Assembly: GCA_963575745.1 (NCBI GenBank)
Contig: CAUYUJ010020537.1
Location: 90,001-125,000 of the forward strand
DNA: 35,000 nucleotides
Source: Prorocentrum cordatum
Lineage: Eukaryota; Sar; Dinophyceae; Prorocentrales; Prorocentraceae
Direction: 5' to 3'
Position 1 is the stretch's first letter. Every line of letters starts with the position of its first letter. Positions 8,444 to 17,880 of this stretch are shown here, one piece after another. The translations under genes and the position numbers were made by a program. A model generated the notes under the pieces. It ran no database searches, was not told the origin of the DNA, and saw only the letters and a program-made list of their open reading frames with translations.

Positions 8444-11400
8444 CTACAGGCCCAGAATCTCTGTGAAGCGGCCCAACGCCGCTGGCCTCTCCTTGTACAT
8501 GGATGATCCCGCGGCCTGCGCCGCGAGGTACTCTGTGTTGTAGTTCGAAATCGCACGAGCCACATCCTGGCTGACCGCCTGGATGGGAGAGGGAAGATGA
8601 GGAGGTCCGCCTCATCATCGACCCCCTCCTCATGGTCCGCCTCCTCCTCCTCCTCCTCATCATCACCTTCATCATCTAATTCCTGATCCGCTTCATCACC
8701 CCCTTCCTCACCTAAGTCGTGATCCGATCCATCCCTACCGTCCCCAACCGCATCATCATCATCCCCCCTATGCCCTGCCATCGTTGCCATCATCGTCATC
8801 ATCGTGAACACCTCCTTCCTCCGATCCCGTCCTCGTCATCCACGCCCGCACGACCCTATCATCTTCCCCTATAGCCTAATCGTGTTCTTGATCATCGTAT
8901 TCGTCATCGTCATTCTTGTCTTCGTGATATTCGTAGTCATGCAGGTCATCCTCATCAACGTCCTAGCCTCCCTCATCCTCACCATTCGCCTCACCGTCTT
9001 TCCCCCATCCCCTGAAGTTTTTCATCGCCATCTCATTATCCCTAGGTTATCCTCAGTCTCGTCGTCATCCTAATGTGTTGATTCCTGATCCAGACTACCA
9101 TCCTCATGAACGTCCTATGCCTCATTTTCATGTTCTCCGAAACCCCATCCTCGTTCATTGTCTAATCGATCCTCCTCCTCCTTCTCCTCTTCCCCCCCCT
9201 CCTTACGCTCATCCGCCCTCTACTCCCACCTCATCTTCCCTCCTCCTCCCTCTTCCTTGGTCCTCGTCCCTTTATCCCCTAGGAGCGGTGGGTGAAGGAG
9301 AAGGAAGAGAAGGAGGAGGAGGGCGAGAGGATCAATGGTCAGGGCGGGGTAACTTAGGCCGGAGGAGGAGGAGGACTCGTTGGTTTGGGTCGGAGGAAGT
9401 GGAAGATCGAGGATGAGAGGGGGCAGGAGGAGGAGGAGGAGTTTGAAGCACGGCGCCGTCTTGGCGTTCTCCGCGTGGAGCAGCGGCAGCACGATGAGAT
9501 GGCTCAGCGGCATCTTCTTGGTCTGCTGGAGCTCCAGCGGGTGGTACAATGGCATGATCATCGTGCCCATCGGCACGTGCAGAATCTCACCAATCTTCAA
9601 ATGGATAATCTTCGAGCCTTGGATGCAGTTGCTGCCCTCTTCAGTCTCAGCGAACTTCAAGAAGTCCTTGAGCGACACGCCGTTCTGCAGCACTGTCGCC
9701 GCCTCGTGGCACATGATGTGGGTATCCTTCGTGCGTGCAATCACCATGCACTCGAAGCCCACGAGAGGAACGGACGCTGGACCCCAGCGAGGGCAATCGG
9801 CCTTGATCGTCATCAACCACGGCGATGCACCACCCGTACAAAGCTCGAAGTAGCCGTCGCCCAACGCCTCCACGTCGGTAACCACCCAGTCGCTCGTCAC
9901 GCGACCCAGGCAGCCTAGCCAGTTCTGGCCTTTGGTGTCGAATGAGGTGTCGTGAACATTGATCTTGTTATTGATGGCCTCGGAGTTAGTCTGAATCATC
10001 CTGGAGACCGCATTGTGCACCTCAGAATTTGGGTCGCTCCACGCCGTGATCTTGAAGGGGTCGACGCTGCTGCCATTCAGTGCCACGGAGCCCTGGAACA
10101 GCAGAGGTTTCTTCAGCTTGCCGCCCTTGGCGCAGGGCTCGCTGACCAAGGACTTCTTCTCGGCGTCCCCCCTCATGGAGTAGATCGTCCTGGAGATGTT
10201 GTCGGCGAGCTCCTTCGAGAAATTGCATTTCATCAGCCTGCGCATTATCTTGATGCGCTTGTTGTAGTGGCTCATGTACTCGATCTGCTTGCCGTGTCCG
10301 CCCTTCTCGTTGAGATACCGAAGGCCGTCCAACTGAGTATACACCTGCTTCTTCGTCTTCTCGATCTCGTCTATCTTGGAATGAAGCCTAGCAGAAATCT
10401 CTGCGAAGCTCGACTTGTTGCAGTCAGCACCGAGCCTCTCGACACCTTCCTGAATCTCCTGCGCAATACTGCTGATGCTCTTGATCAGCTCGTCGGTCGG
10501 CATGTCAAGGTCTTTCTGCGCCTCGGTGCCCACGGCGTCGCTGGCGGCCCTTAGCTGGGACACGTAGCCCGACCCAGTAGACATGAAACCAGCGTGCACG
10601 TGGGACGCCATCTCACTCCAGTGCCGCTTCACCTCCATGAACACGACGGGCTCCATCTTCTCGATGTCCTCCAGCGTCGGCGCGACGCGCTCCCTGGTGG
10701 CGTCGTCAATGTTGATATCCGACTTGGGTTTGAAGAGCTTGGTCTTGCCGCCCTTCTCAGACGGCGCCCCCTTCTTCAACTTCGTGCCGTCCTTGCTTGT
10801 GTCTGGAGCCTCAGCTTCCCGAAGCGTCTCGCGAGGCGACGTCGCCACACCGACCGTGGAGGCGTCCAAGGTGTCCACGCTGTCGGCCCTGGAGCGGCCG
10901 TCGCCGAAGGTCAGGTAGTGCTCGGCTGAGCGGGCGTTGGTCGGAACATGCGACGGCGGCATTCGACCATCGCAGGACGAAGCAGAAACCGACGACTTGG
11001 CCATGAGGCGCCTGCGTTTCACCTCCGCATCGAACGCAGACGTCTCCATCTCCACCTGCATGCTGCAATTGGACTTGGACTCGCCTTTGGACGTCCTGAT
11101 GCGGCCGATGTCCTTCGTAGCTATCTTCTGCAACACTTTCACCTCAACGTCTTCCACCCACGTCACGTCGTACTTGCCCTTCTGCTCTGCGTGAATCCGT
11201 TCAAACTCAAGCGTGCTCTCCTCATCTGTCTTCCTGTGCCAGAACCCCTCGAACGCCATGAACTCCGTCCGAGAGACGATAATGTCGTCATCGATCCCCT
11301 TCTGAGTCTCTTTCGATTTCGTCTCCGTCACGGTGAAGAACCTCTTGGTCACCTCCCTGGCGCTGTCCCTCGCGACCCTGGCAGGGTCGATCCAAGGACG

Positions 11401-11667
11401 GATGCGTTCTTGCCAAGCGGGACGGTCGAGCTCGAAGTCCTGGTTCATTTTATCAACCACGTGCTTCGGCGCTCCCTCCAGGTAGCGGTCGTGGGCCCGT
11501 ATCGCATTGAAACAACGCCCGTGGAGACACATGCCTTTCCAATCCTTCTTGCTCGTGTCTGCGTGCGCAATGTCCATCTCGCAGAGACCGCACTGGAAGC
11601 ACGGGAGGTCTCCAACATCAGGCCCCTCTCCCAGAATCTCCTCGTCCGCCACGACTGAAGCAGCCAT
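8444..11667 (-). CDS. Cys/His-cluster protein with coiled coil, two exons, function unknown
   Basis: The first ATG of a coherent frame is at 11667, and upstream are two abutting relict spliced leaders (11719-11750). Exon 1 runs 11667 to about 9457 (about 737 codons). The frame then enters poly-Leu/Pro low complexity, so I place a GC-type donor at 9456 and an acceptor CCATCCAG at 8579. The last exon (8578-8444) adds 44 residues and ends in TAG; it begins AVSQDVARAISNYN and ends FTEILGL. Residues 23-59 hold C23-x2-C26-x2-C29...C47-x-H49-x2-C52...H59, a possible zinc site. Residues about 389-455 look coiled-coil. The region from about 580 to 737 is the best-ordered, with a WLGCLGRV motif and a GEILHVPMGT stretch that is faintly cupin-like. 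I do not recognise the family. It may instead continue from the exon at 12681-13399. Coding status is fairly sure; the exact donor is not. Confidence 0.75.
8579..9456 (-). other. intron of the Cys-cluster gene, filled with simple repeats
   Basis: The acceptor is clear on the minus strand: CTTCCCTCTCCCATCCAG then GCGGTCAGCC. The donor is inferred at ACG|GCGCCG (GC type, phase 0), which restores the frame into the last exon. The interior is low complexity: ATC/GAT-type words on the plus strand at 8630-9100, CT-rich DNA to 9260, and GGA-rich DNA at 9290-9440. Asp/Glu-rich minus-strand translations across 8600-8800 come from this filler. Confidence 0.6.
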
Positions 11668-11718
11668 GCTGCACCAAATGCCGCGGCAAGGAGGGGCAAG
11701 CGCTCTCACCGCCAGCTC

Positions 11719-11750
11719 CTGTGAGCCCAAAGTGGCTTGAGCCCAAGCGG
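11719..11750 (-). other. two abutting relict spliced leaders upstream of a start codon
   Basis: On the minus strand 11750-11736 reads CCGCTTGGGCTCAAG (12 of 15 to the DinoSL 3' part CCATTTTGGCTCAAG). It is followed with no gap by 11735-11719, CCACTTTGGGCTCACAG (the same 15-mer with one substitution and two insertions). Tandem relics that begin at the CC after the AG of DinoSL are a known signature of repeated mRNA retroposition in dinoflagellates. The ATG of the Cys-cluster gene lies 51 bases further on, and a possible acceptor GGTGCAG directly precedes it. Confidence 0.65.
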
Positions 11751-12024
11751 TGTTCGGTCGTTTGCTTCTGACGCTCCAGTTGGGCCTTCATTGGGAGCAC
11801 ATGTTGGGGGCCTTCATTGGGGCAAATTTGGGGGGCCTTCAGCGTTGGCACTCTGCACTGACATTTGCTCTGGCTTTATGCCTGCCTGCGCACACCGAGA
11901 CACGCCACTGAAGTACAACGAATACGTAGTCAGAAGACGTCAACCGCTTGCTACTGCCCAGGGTCTTTAACCTTCTGGAGGCCCGCTTCTGTCTGCTTGG
12001 AGTCTTGTGTTGCTGGGGTCTTAA

Positions 12025-12420
12025 TTTGTTGCTGTCTGGTAGGCGTCTTTCGCTGTTTGGTAGGTGTTTGCTAGCAGTGCTGTCTGGTAGGTGGTGTGTC
12101 GGTTTCTGGTGGGTGTTGTGTTGCTGTCTGGTAGGTGCTTTTCTGTTGTCTGGCAGGTTTCCTTTTTTCTGTCTGGCAGGTGGTATGCTGCTGTCTGGTA
12201 GGTGTTAGTTTGCTTCCTGGTGGGTTTATGGTGCTGTCTGGTAGGTGTTCGTTTGCTGTCTGGTAGGTTTCGTGTACTGTCTGGTAGGTGTTATGTTGCT
12301 GTCTGGTAGGTTTCGTTTGCTGCCTGGTACGCGTTATGTTGCTGCCTGGTACATGTCTTTTGCTGTCTGGTAGGTGTCATGGTTGCTGTCTGGTAGGTGT
12401 CTTTTACTGGCTGGTAGGGA
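12025..12420 (+). repeat. TGTCTGGTAGGTG minisatellite
   Basis: About sixteen imperfect copies of the word TGCTGTCTGGTAGGTG, with spacing varying from about 16 to 30 bp. A Thr/Gln-rich minus-strand frame (12291-12572) merely translates it. It lies between the two minus-strand coding blocks, inside DNA with intron-like ends. Confidence 0.9.
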
Positions 12421-12676
12421 TCCCGTGGATCAAGAGGAGAGAGGATGAGCAGTGAATCAGGACAATCAGGCGAGAGAGTTCTCCTGCAACCATCAGCCTG
12501 AAATATCTGCTGATGCCAGCGTCTTGGCCTCTCGATGCGGCCTCTGAGCGTCGCCGCACGATGCGGCCACATAACTCCAAACAGTCTACGCAGCTAGATG
12601 ATTAAGCAGCTGCAACTTCAAACAAAATAAGATTCCCACCGATGCGGGCTCACGATTGTTGTCTGCAATGCGAGAC

Positions 12677-13399
12677 TCACGATTGCCGAGTCCTCGGGCC
12701 CATATTGCACTCCACCTCGAAAAATACCTTGTAGTTCGTGCTCTCGACGGGCAGCTCCCGCATCTTCACTGGGAACCTCGAGCCCAACTTGTCGATGAAG
12801 CCCTGCTGGATGCCAACCGGGACGCCCCCCCACCTGTCCCAGCGGGACGCTGCCGTCATGCTCAGCTTCTCCGTGGTTGTTTTCGTCCTCAGTGGACGCA
12901 GTGGCGGCGACCGCGAGCGAGGAGCCTCGGCCGCCGCCGCAGCGCTCTTGCTGGCACTCTGGTGCTTGTCTGGGGGACGCGGCGCCGCTGCCGAAGCCGA
13001 TGGCGTTTGTGTGATCCTGGCCGCTGCTGCCGCGAGCTCCGTCTTGAACGAGTACTGCGGCGTCGGAGCCTCACTGAGCTTCTTCGCCACATCGGCGAAG
13101 CGTACAACTGGAGGTGGCGCGGCCTGCCCCGATGAGGCACTGCCTGCTGTCCCTGGCGTTGGCGATGGGATATTGTCCATCTTCTCTGGGCGGGCTGGCT
13201 CTAGCGAGCGGCGATGCTGCAGCACTTCAGCTGGAATGGTGTTGGCGTAGTCTTCTGGCACCATAGAGTCCGTGAGGGAGTCGGGCGGCCCTTCCCATTG
13301 GGTCTCGCCCGATGGGAACATCTCGAGCGTGTCTGGCTCAACGGGCGGCTGCGTGCCATCCTCTGCGACGACGTGCTGCTTCGACTTTGGAGGCGCCAT
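12677..13399 (-). CDS. Pro/Ala-rich hypothetical protein exon
   Basis: The frame starts at ATG 13399 (MAPPKSKQHVVAEDG) and stays open to a TGA at 12677, about 240 codons. The frame also extends 60 bases upstream without an ATG, so this start is preferred. The middle is Pro/Ala/Ser-rich and looks disordered, with a VRFADVAKKLSEA segment near the centre. The last 55 residues are more ordered (RWDRWGGVPVGIQQGFIDKL, then a KVFFEVECN stretch). A strong donor, CAATC|GTGAGT, sits at 12681/12680, three bases from the stop, so the stop may be intronic and the exon may join the coding block at 11667 in frame. A leader-like sequence lies at 13451-13470. I do not recognise the family. Confidence 0.6.
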   Translation of the reverse strand: MAPPKSKQHVVAEDGTQPPVEPDTLEMFPSGETQWEGPPDSLTDSMVPEDYANTIPAEVLQHRRSLEPARPEKMDNIPSPTPGTAGSASSGQAAPPPVVRFADVAKKLSEAPTPQYSFKTELAAAAARITQTPSASAAAPRPPDKHQSASKSAAAAAEAPRSRSPPLRPLRTKTTTEKLSMTAASRWDRWGGVPVGIQQGFIDKLGSRFPVKMRELPVESTNYKVFFEVECNMGPRTRQS

Positions 13400-13450
13400 G
13401 ACTTGGAACTCTGGTGCGTGAGCAGACAAGAACGCGTGGAAACTAGAGCA

Positions 13451-13470
13451 CCGAGCCAAAGCGCTATCAC
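13451..13470 (-). other. possible relict spliced leader upstream of the Pro/Ala-rich exon
   Basis: The minus strand reads GTGATAGCGCTTTGGCTCGG. With one gap it shares TAGC and TTTGGCTC with DinoSL, about 12 of 15 over the core. It is about 50 bases upstream of the ATG at 13399. A CT-rich tract lies about 40-100 bp further upstream on the same strand. It is weaker than the relics at 7.7 and 11.7 kb. Confidence 0.35.
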
Positions 13471-13499
13471 GACAACCCTGGAACGGGGCGTCGGCACGC

Positions 13500-13990
13500 T
13501 CGGCGCCCCACGAAGGAATTGGAGGATGAGGAGGGGTCAGACGAGGAGAAGAGGATGACTGGGAATGCAGAGGCTACGTTGGGAGCTGTATCGTGAGCTG
13601 GGGCAGGACGAAGAAGAGGAGGAAGAAGGCAACTGGAGGGCCTGCCAAGGAAGAGGAGCAGAACCCCCGAGGAAACGCAAATCTGATCTGCGCCCACGAC
13701 GGGGGGGCAGGCCGTGGAAACACTATACCCCAGAGGGGGTGTCCAAGGATTGAATCTAGAATCTCAAAGCGGAGCTTTAGTATGACATCATGCTTGGCAT
13801 TGGGCAACCAGTTTGGGGTCCCACCGGACTGGCGGCGGCCGTTCAATAAGTCTGTTGGGGCCACGGCCTGCGGTGCAAACACTGTTTGGGGATCGCCGAA
13901 CGACATCGGGGTGCAAGCACTGTCAAGTTTTCTTTGCGTTGGCGTAACCCTACTGCACGACGCCCACGCATACACGGTGACATCTCTAGT
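13500..13990. other. purine-rich flank and unassigned DNA
   Basis: 13520-13730 is GAGGA-rich on the plus strand, which is a pyrimidine tract upstream of the minus-strand gene. 13740-13990 is mixed sequence leading into the 155-bp array. Plus-strand frames here are short and Glu/Arg-rich, and I do not support a gene. Confidence 0.4.
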
Positions 13991-16900
13991 GTGCACCACA
14001 ACAGACTACCACCACGCGCGCGTGTACCTGCGTCGTGCGCGGGCCCTATCGGCCAGCCTGTGATGTGCGCTGTTAGTTCCCCTTTGTTCCGCACCCCTGC
14101 GTGGCCATTTCAGTTCCCAAGACAGCGTAGCGGGTTGCTTTTTGTGGGCCCACAGACTCCACCGCGCGCGTAAGCCTAGCGTGTGGTGCGAGCATGTTAA
14201 CGTCGAAACCCATCTGGCGACAATTCAGGGCCCGCGCCAGGTCCACTGCCAGCATGGTCGTTCCTCTGGTGAGGATAGTTCAGAATTGGCCACATGCGCA
14301 TGCGCGCGTCGTGCGATGACCAAAATCAAGTGTCACGTGGTGGGCCACTGCTACCTGGCAGCCTCCTCTTTTCGAAGACGCCAGAGGTTTAATATTGGTT
14401 TGCAACCCACCATGGTACCTTTTGTAGCTTGGGGTATATAGGCCCCAGCACGCGCGCGCGTGTGCGCGTCGTGCGCTGTCCCAAGCGATTGGCTTCTCAT
14501 GGGCCAAGGCTGACTTCTGCATCTACATCGGTAACGGCTGTAGGCTTCAGATTAGTTCATAGGTGGCATGGCGGGTTTCTGTTGCTGGTGTTGCAGAAGC
14601 CACGGGCTGCTGTCTCGCGTGCGCGCGCAGCGCGCTGACCCAACCTAAAGGCGCATAGTGGGCCATGCCTGCTTCCGAAATCCAATCGGTCACCGCTAAG
14701 GGTTCGCCTTGACTTCTGAGACAACGCCGTTGCGTCCGCACGGTGGGCAGCGCAGAGCCCACCACGCGCGCGCGTACGCGCGCCGCGTGATTTCCCAACC
14801 GACTTGCATGCGGCGGGCCGAATGTAGCGCTATGGCATCCTATCGGCCAGCGCGAATTGCCCGCTTGGGTTGAGTCGACGTGCCATCTGTCTTGTCGCTG
14901 GTGTTTCCGCACCCCGCGCGCGCGCGCGTCGGCGCTAGTCACTGATTGGCGCTTGATGGGCCCGCGCGAACGCTGAGCGCAAAATATGGGTTTTGGTGGC
15001 GTTTCACTCTGGTGCCAGAGCCAACTTTGCGACTTCCCGATTGCGGGCAACGCGCGTTCCACTTCGCGCGCGTACGGGCGCCGCGAGCCAGCCCCGACAG
15101 GTTCGCGTTGTGCCCGCGTGCCCCCGCTCTATTGCCCAACTGTTTCTCGCGGCTCATTGCCCGACCAAGCGCCTGAGCCGACGCGCTGACCCCCTTGGCG
15201 CTGGGGCCATGCGCTTATCGCGCGCGCGACGCGATCAGGCCCGCGTCGGCTTACGCGCGGCGCGCATGGGCTGGCGGCGACGCCCAATCGGCCACCCCTG
15301 AGGGCACCACTTCTTTTCCATTGCGGCGTGACGGCTTCTTTGTCGAGGGCAGCTCGCAGTTCAAGTCCCACTTCGCGCGCGCGTCCGCGCGGCGTGCGCT
15401 GCTGCCCATAGGGCCTGTTCCACGCGTGGCAGGCCCGCGGTGACGTTTGCGTCCACGCGGCCCATCGCCACCATCTTGCGGGCCCCACTTTTTGTTCCGA
15501 GGAGGCGCGGAGTTGCGCGAATTCTGGAAACAGCAACGCGCGCGCGCCGCGCAGGCAACTTCCCGAGATGCCTGCGCGCGTCGGCGCAACGTCACATTCG
15601 AAATCCGAAAACACCTATGCCGCCACTTGGAGGCGGTGGTTGGGGGGGGGGGCTTGCGCGAGTGCTTGGACCATCGTGGCTGATGCCGCGTTGGGTCGCG
15701 CGGCAGAGGCCACCGCCGCGCGCGCGTGCGCCGCGCGCTTACATAATCGGTCGACGTTGGGTGCACCAGCCAGCGGTGGCCCGCGACAGATGGGCAGTCA
15801 TCGCTAAGTGGGGGCTTCGAATGTCCAAGGCAGCGCTGCGGTTATTAATTCTTGGAGGCCGCGCGGCCCAACGCGCGCCCAAGCGCGCGCGCGTCGTGGG
15901 CCCGCCGCTCGGCGGGCGCGCGGTGGGGCCATGCGTGCGCCGAAATCCGAACACCCTCCGCTTCGGGTTCATTCCGAATTCCAGCAGCAGCGCGTCGGTC
16001 TCCACACTGTGGGCGCCAGAACCCCACGACGCACCCGCGGCGCGCGTCTTTTGCTGGCCCAGCAAGTTGGCGCGCAGCGGGCCACCGTCAATTTCGAAAG
16101 TCTAGCGCCGCCCGCCCTCGGTTCATTATGGCACCGAAAGCAGCGTCGCGCGTCGCGCATTCTCTGATGCGGAAAGCTCGGTGCCGCCACGCGCGCGCAT
16201 ATACGCGTGGCGCGTTGGTCCACACCGAACGGCGCGCGATGGGCATACTATATCAAAGGCAACGTCAGGTCCCAATCGGCCACCGTTGGTGTCGAGCTGC
16301 GGTTTCCAGGCCGTCATGGTACTTTCGCCACCGTTGCGGCTGCAGAAGTGGCGTCGCGCGCGTGCGTGTGCGCGCCGCGCGCTCGCGCAGCCGACTGATG
16401 CGGGGCGGGCGTGGGTTAACTCCCCGATGCAATGCCACGCAGCCAAAGGCTCGAACTACTGTCCAGGCCGACGTCGCTTGGCCTCCGTAGTGGATGTCGC
16501 AGAAGCCACAACGCGCTTGACAAGCGGCCCGCCCGTCGCGCGGGTCGCCCGCAATCCGTTCCGTCACCGCTGAAGTTTCGCGATGCTGCCCAGGGCAGCA
16601 GCAGGGCACCTTGCGCCTGTTGTACTGCAGCATCAGCCGCGCGCGCGGCGGTTGACCTTAGCGACGCGCGGGCCACCCGAACTCGAGCTTTCCTCTTGGC
16701 CGCCGCGAACGCACCCATCAGTTTTCAAATCGGCACTGTGGCTTTACACTGAGGACGCCGCGTAAACCCTTGCGCGCGCAGAGGGCGATCCGCCCGTTGC
16801 GCGGGTCGCCCGACAGCCGTGCGGTCATTGCTCGGGCCTGCATATTAGCCGTTGCGCTGACACTGCGAAATCGCGATCGTCGGCGACGCAGTGCCCGCTG

Positions 16901-17200
16901 CGAGTGCGCACCGCGGGCAGCCCGCCCCCGCGCGGTTCCCCCGAAATCCGTTCGGCAATGGCCAGGTGCTCGCGTTGGCTTCCAGGCCACCAGCGTGGCC
17001 GATGCATTGCTGATCGGCGAAGGCGACCGCGTGCGCGGTGTGCATGGCACGCCCGCAGCGCGGAATATCCGACGGATTATCGCCCGTTGTTGCGGAGCGA
17101 TTGGCAGCCGAACGATCATTGCAACGCGTCATGCGCGCCCGCGCCCCGACAGCAACCGCGCCCGATGGGCAGCGTGCCAACCACGCAAAACCTATTTGCC
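13990..17200 (+). repeat. about 155-bp interspersed array, orientation A
   Basis: A GC-only core such as CACGCGCGCGCGTGTGCGCG recurs near 14163, 14302, 14453, 14617, 14765, 14917, 15066, 15221, 15375, 15538, 15717, 15877, 16043, 16190, 16357, 16638 and 16772. Most intervals are 140-180 bp. Between cores a second word is kept, ATCGGCCACCG or TCATCGCTAAG, as at 14690, 15290, 15798 and 16277. Copies are very diverged. Many frames are open on both strands through GC bias, and none looks like a gene. Confidence 0.7.
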
Positions 17201-17254
17201 ATTGGTTTGACACGCTCTCGCTGCTGCTGCATCTCAATTTTACATGCGTGCGTT

Positions 17255-17520
17255 GCTAAGTGATTTAGTTGTGGTTCACGGGTGGTGTATGTGAACTCGG
17301 TGGTTTATGTGTGGTTTATGGGTGGTTTATGGTTGGTTTATGTGTGGTTTATGTGAACTCGGTGGTTTATGTGTGGTTTATGGGTGGTTTATGTGTGGTT
17401 TATGGGTGGTTTATGTGAACTCGGTGGTTTATGGGTGGTTTATGGGTGGTTTATGTGTGGTTTATGGGTGGTTTATGGGTGGTTTATGGGTGGTTTATGG
17501 GTGGTTTATGGGAACCCCCT
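17255..17520 (+). repeat. GGTTTATGGGT minisatellite
   Basis: About two dozen head-to-tail copies of GGTTTATGGGT or GGTTTATGTGT, with TGTGAACTCGG inserted at about 17291, 17352 and 17417. The composite TGTGAACTCGGTGGTTTATG is the same motif as the end of the 7346-7445 boundary copy. The translation is a meaningless Val/Tyr/Gly/Trp repeat. Confidence 0.95.
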
Positions 17521-17880
17521 GGCGCAGGCCCAATGCTTTTCGCGAGGGTTCTCTGGCTGGGTGCAAAGGAACCCTGGCCTCGCCAAATTAACATTCGTTT
17601 TCCAACAAAGGAACCGCCCTGCCCGTGGACGCTGGCGCAAGGGAACTCCCCGCGGCGCCGTCGAAAGCGCAAACCACAGAGGTTCACATAAACCATTGAG
17701 GTTCACATAAACCACACATAAACCATTCGCGGAGCCCCCCATCAAGCATGCATCGGCCATCGCGCGCACCACGGCATGATGTGAACAAGACACGACGATG
17801 GCCTTGTCCCAGCAGTGGTTGCAGAGGCGCAAGATCGGCGCGACGGCAGGCGTCATGGGCGCCTGAAATACGGCGTGGGG
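17521..17880. repeat. switch point: GGTTTATG motif returns inverted
   Basis: At about 17675-17732 the plus strand reads AAACCACAGAGGTTCACATA, then AACCATTGAGGTTCACATAA and ACCACACATAAACCAT. This is the reverse complement of the GGTTTATG/TGTGAACTC words at 17255-17520. About 150 bp of unique DNA lies between the two orientations (17521-17675). The 155-bp arrays on either side also face opposite ways. 17733-17880 shows nothing else recognisable. Confidence 0.75.

Larger units (their letters stand above)
11669..12680 (-). other. inter-exon or intergenic DNA with canonical splice ends
   Basis: On the minus strand it starts GTGAGTC (12680) and ends TTTGGTGCAG (11669). Removing it would join the upstream exon (719 coding bases, phase 2) through one C to the ATG at 11667, in frame. 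The abutting spliced-leader relics near its 3' end argue instead that the downstream gene has, or once had, its own 5' end. Both readings fit. The middle holds the 12025-12420 minisatellite. Apart from that and the relics, 11751-12020 and 12430-12660 show nothing recognisable. Confidence 0.45.

Noticed and set aside
8600-8811. Asp/Glu-rich minus-strand protein
   Set aside because: Translation of GAT/GAG filler inside the proposed intron; it is out of frame with the coherent terminal exon.
12291-12572. Thr/Gln-rich minus-strand frame
   Set aside because: Direct translation of the TGTCTGGTAGGTG minisatellite.
17255-17520. Telomere-like repeat (GGTTTATGGGT)
   Set aside because: It differs from the TTTAGGG-type telomere repeat reported for dinoflagellates, is interspersed with TGTGAACTCGG, and is internal with an inverted partner nearby.
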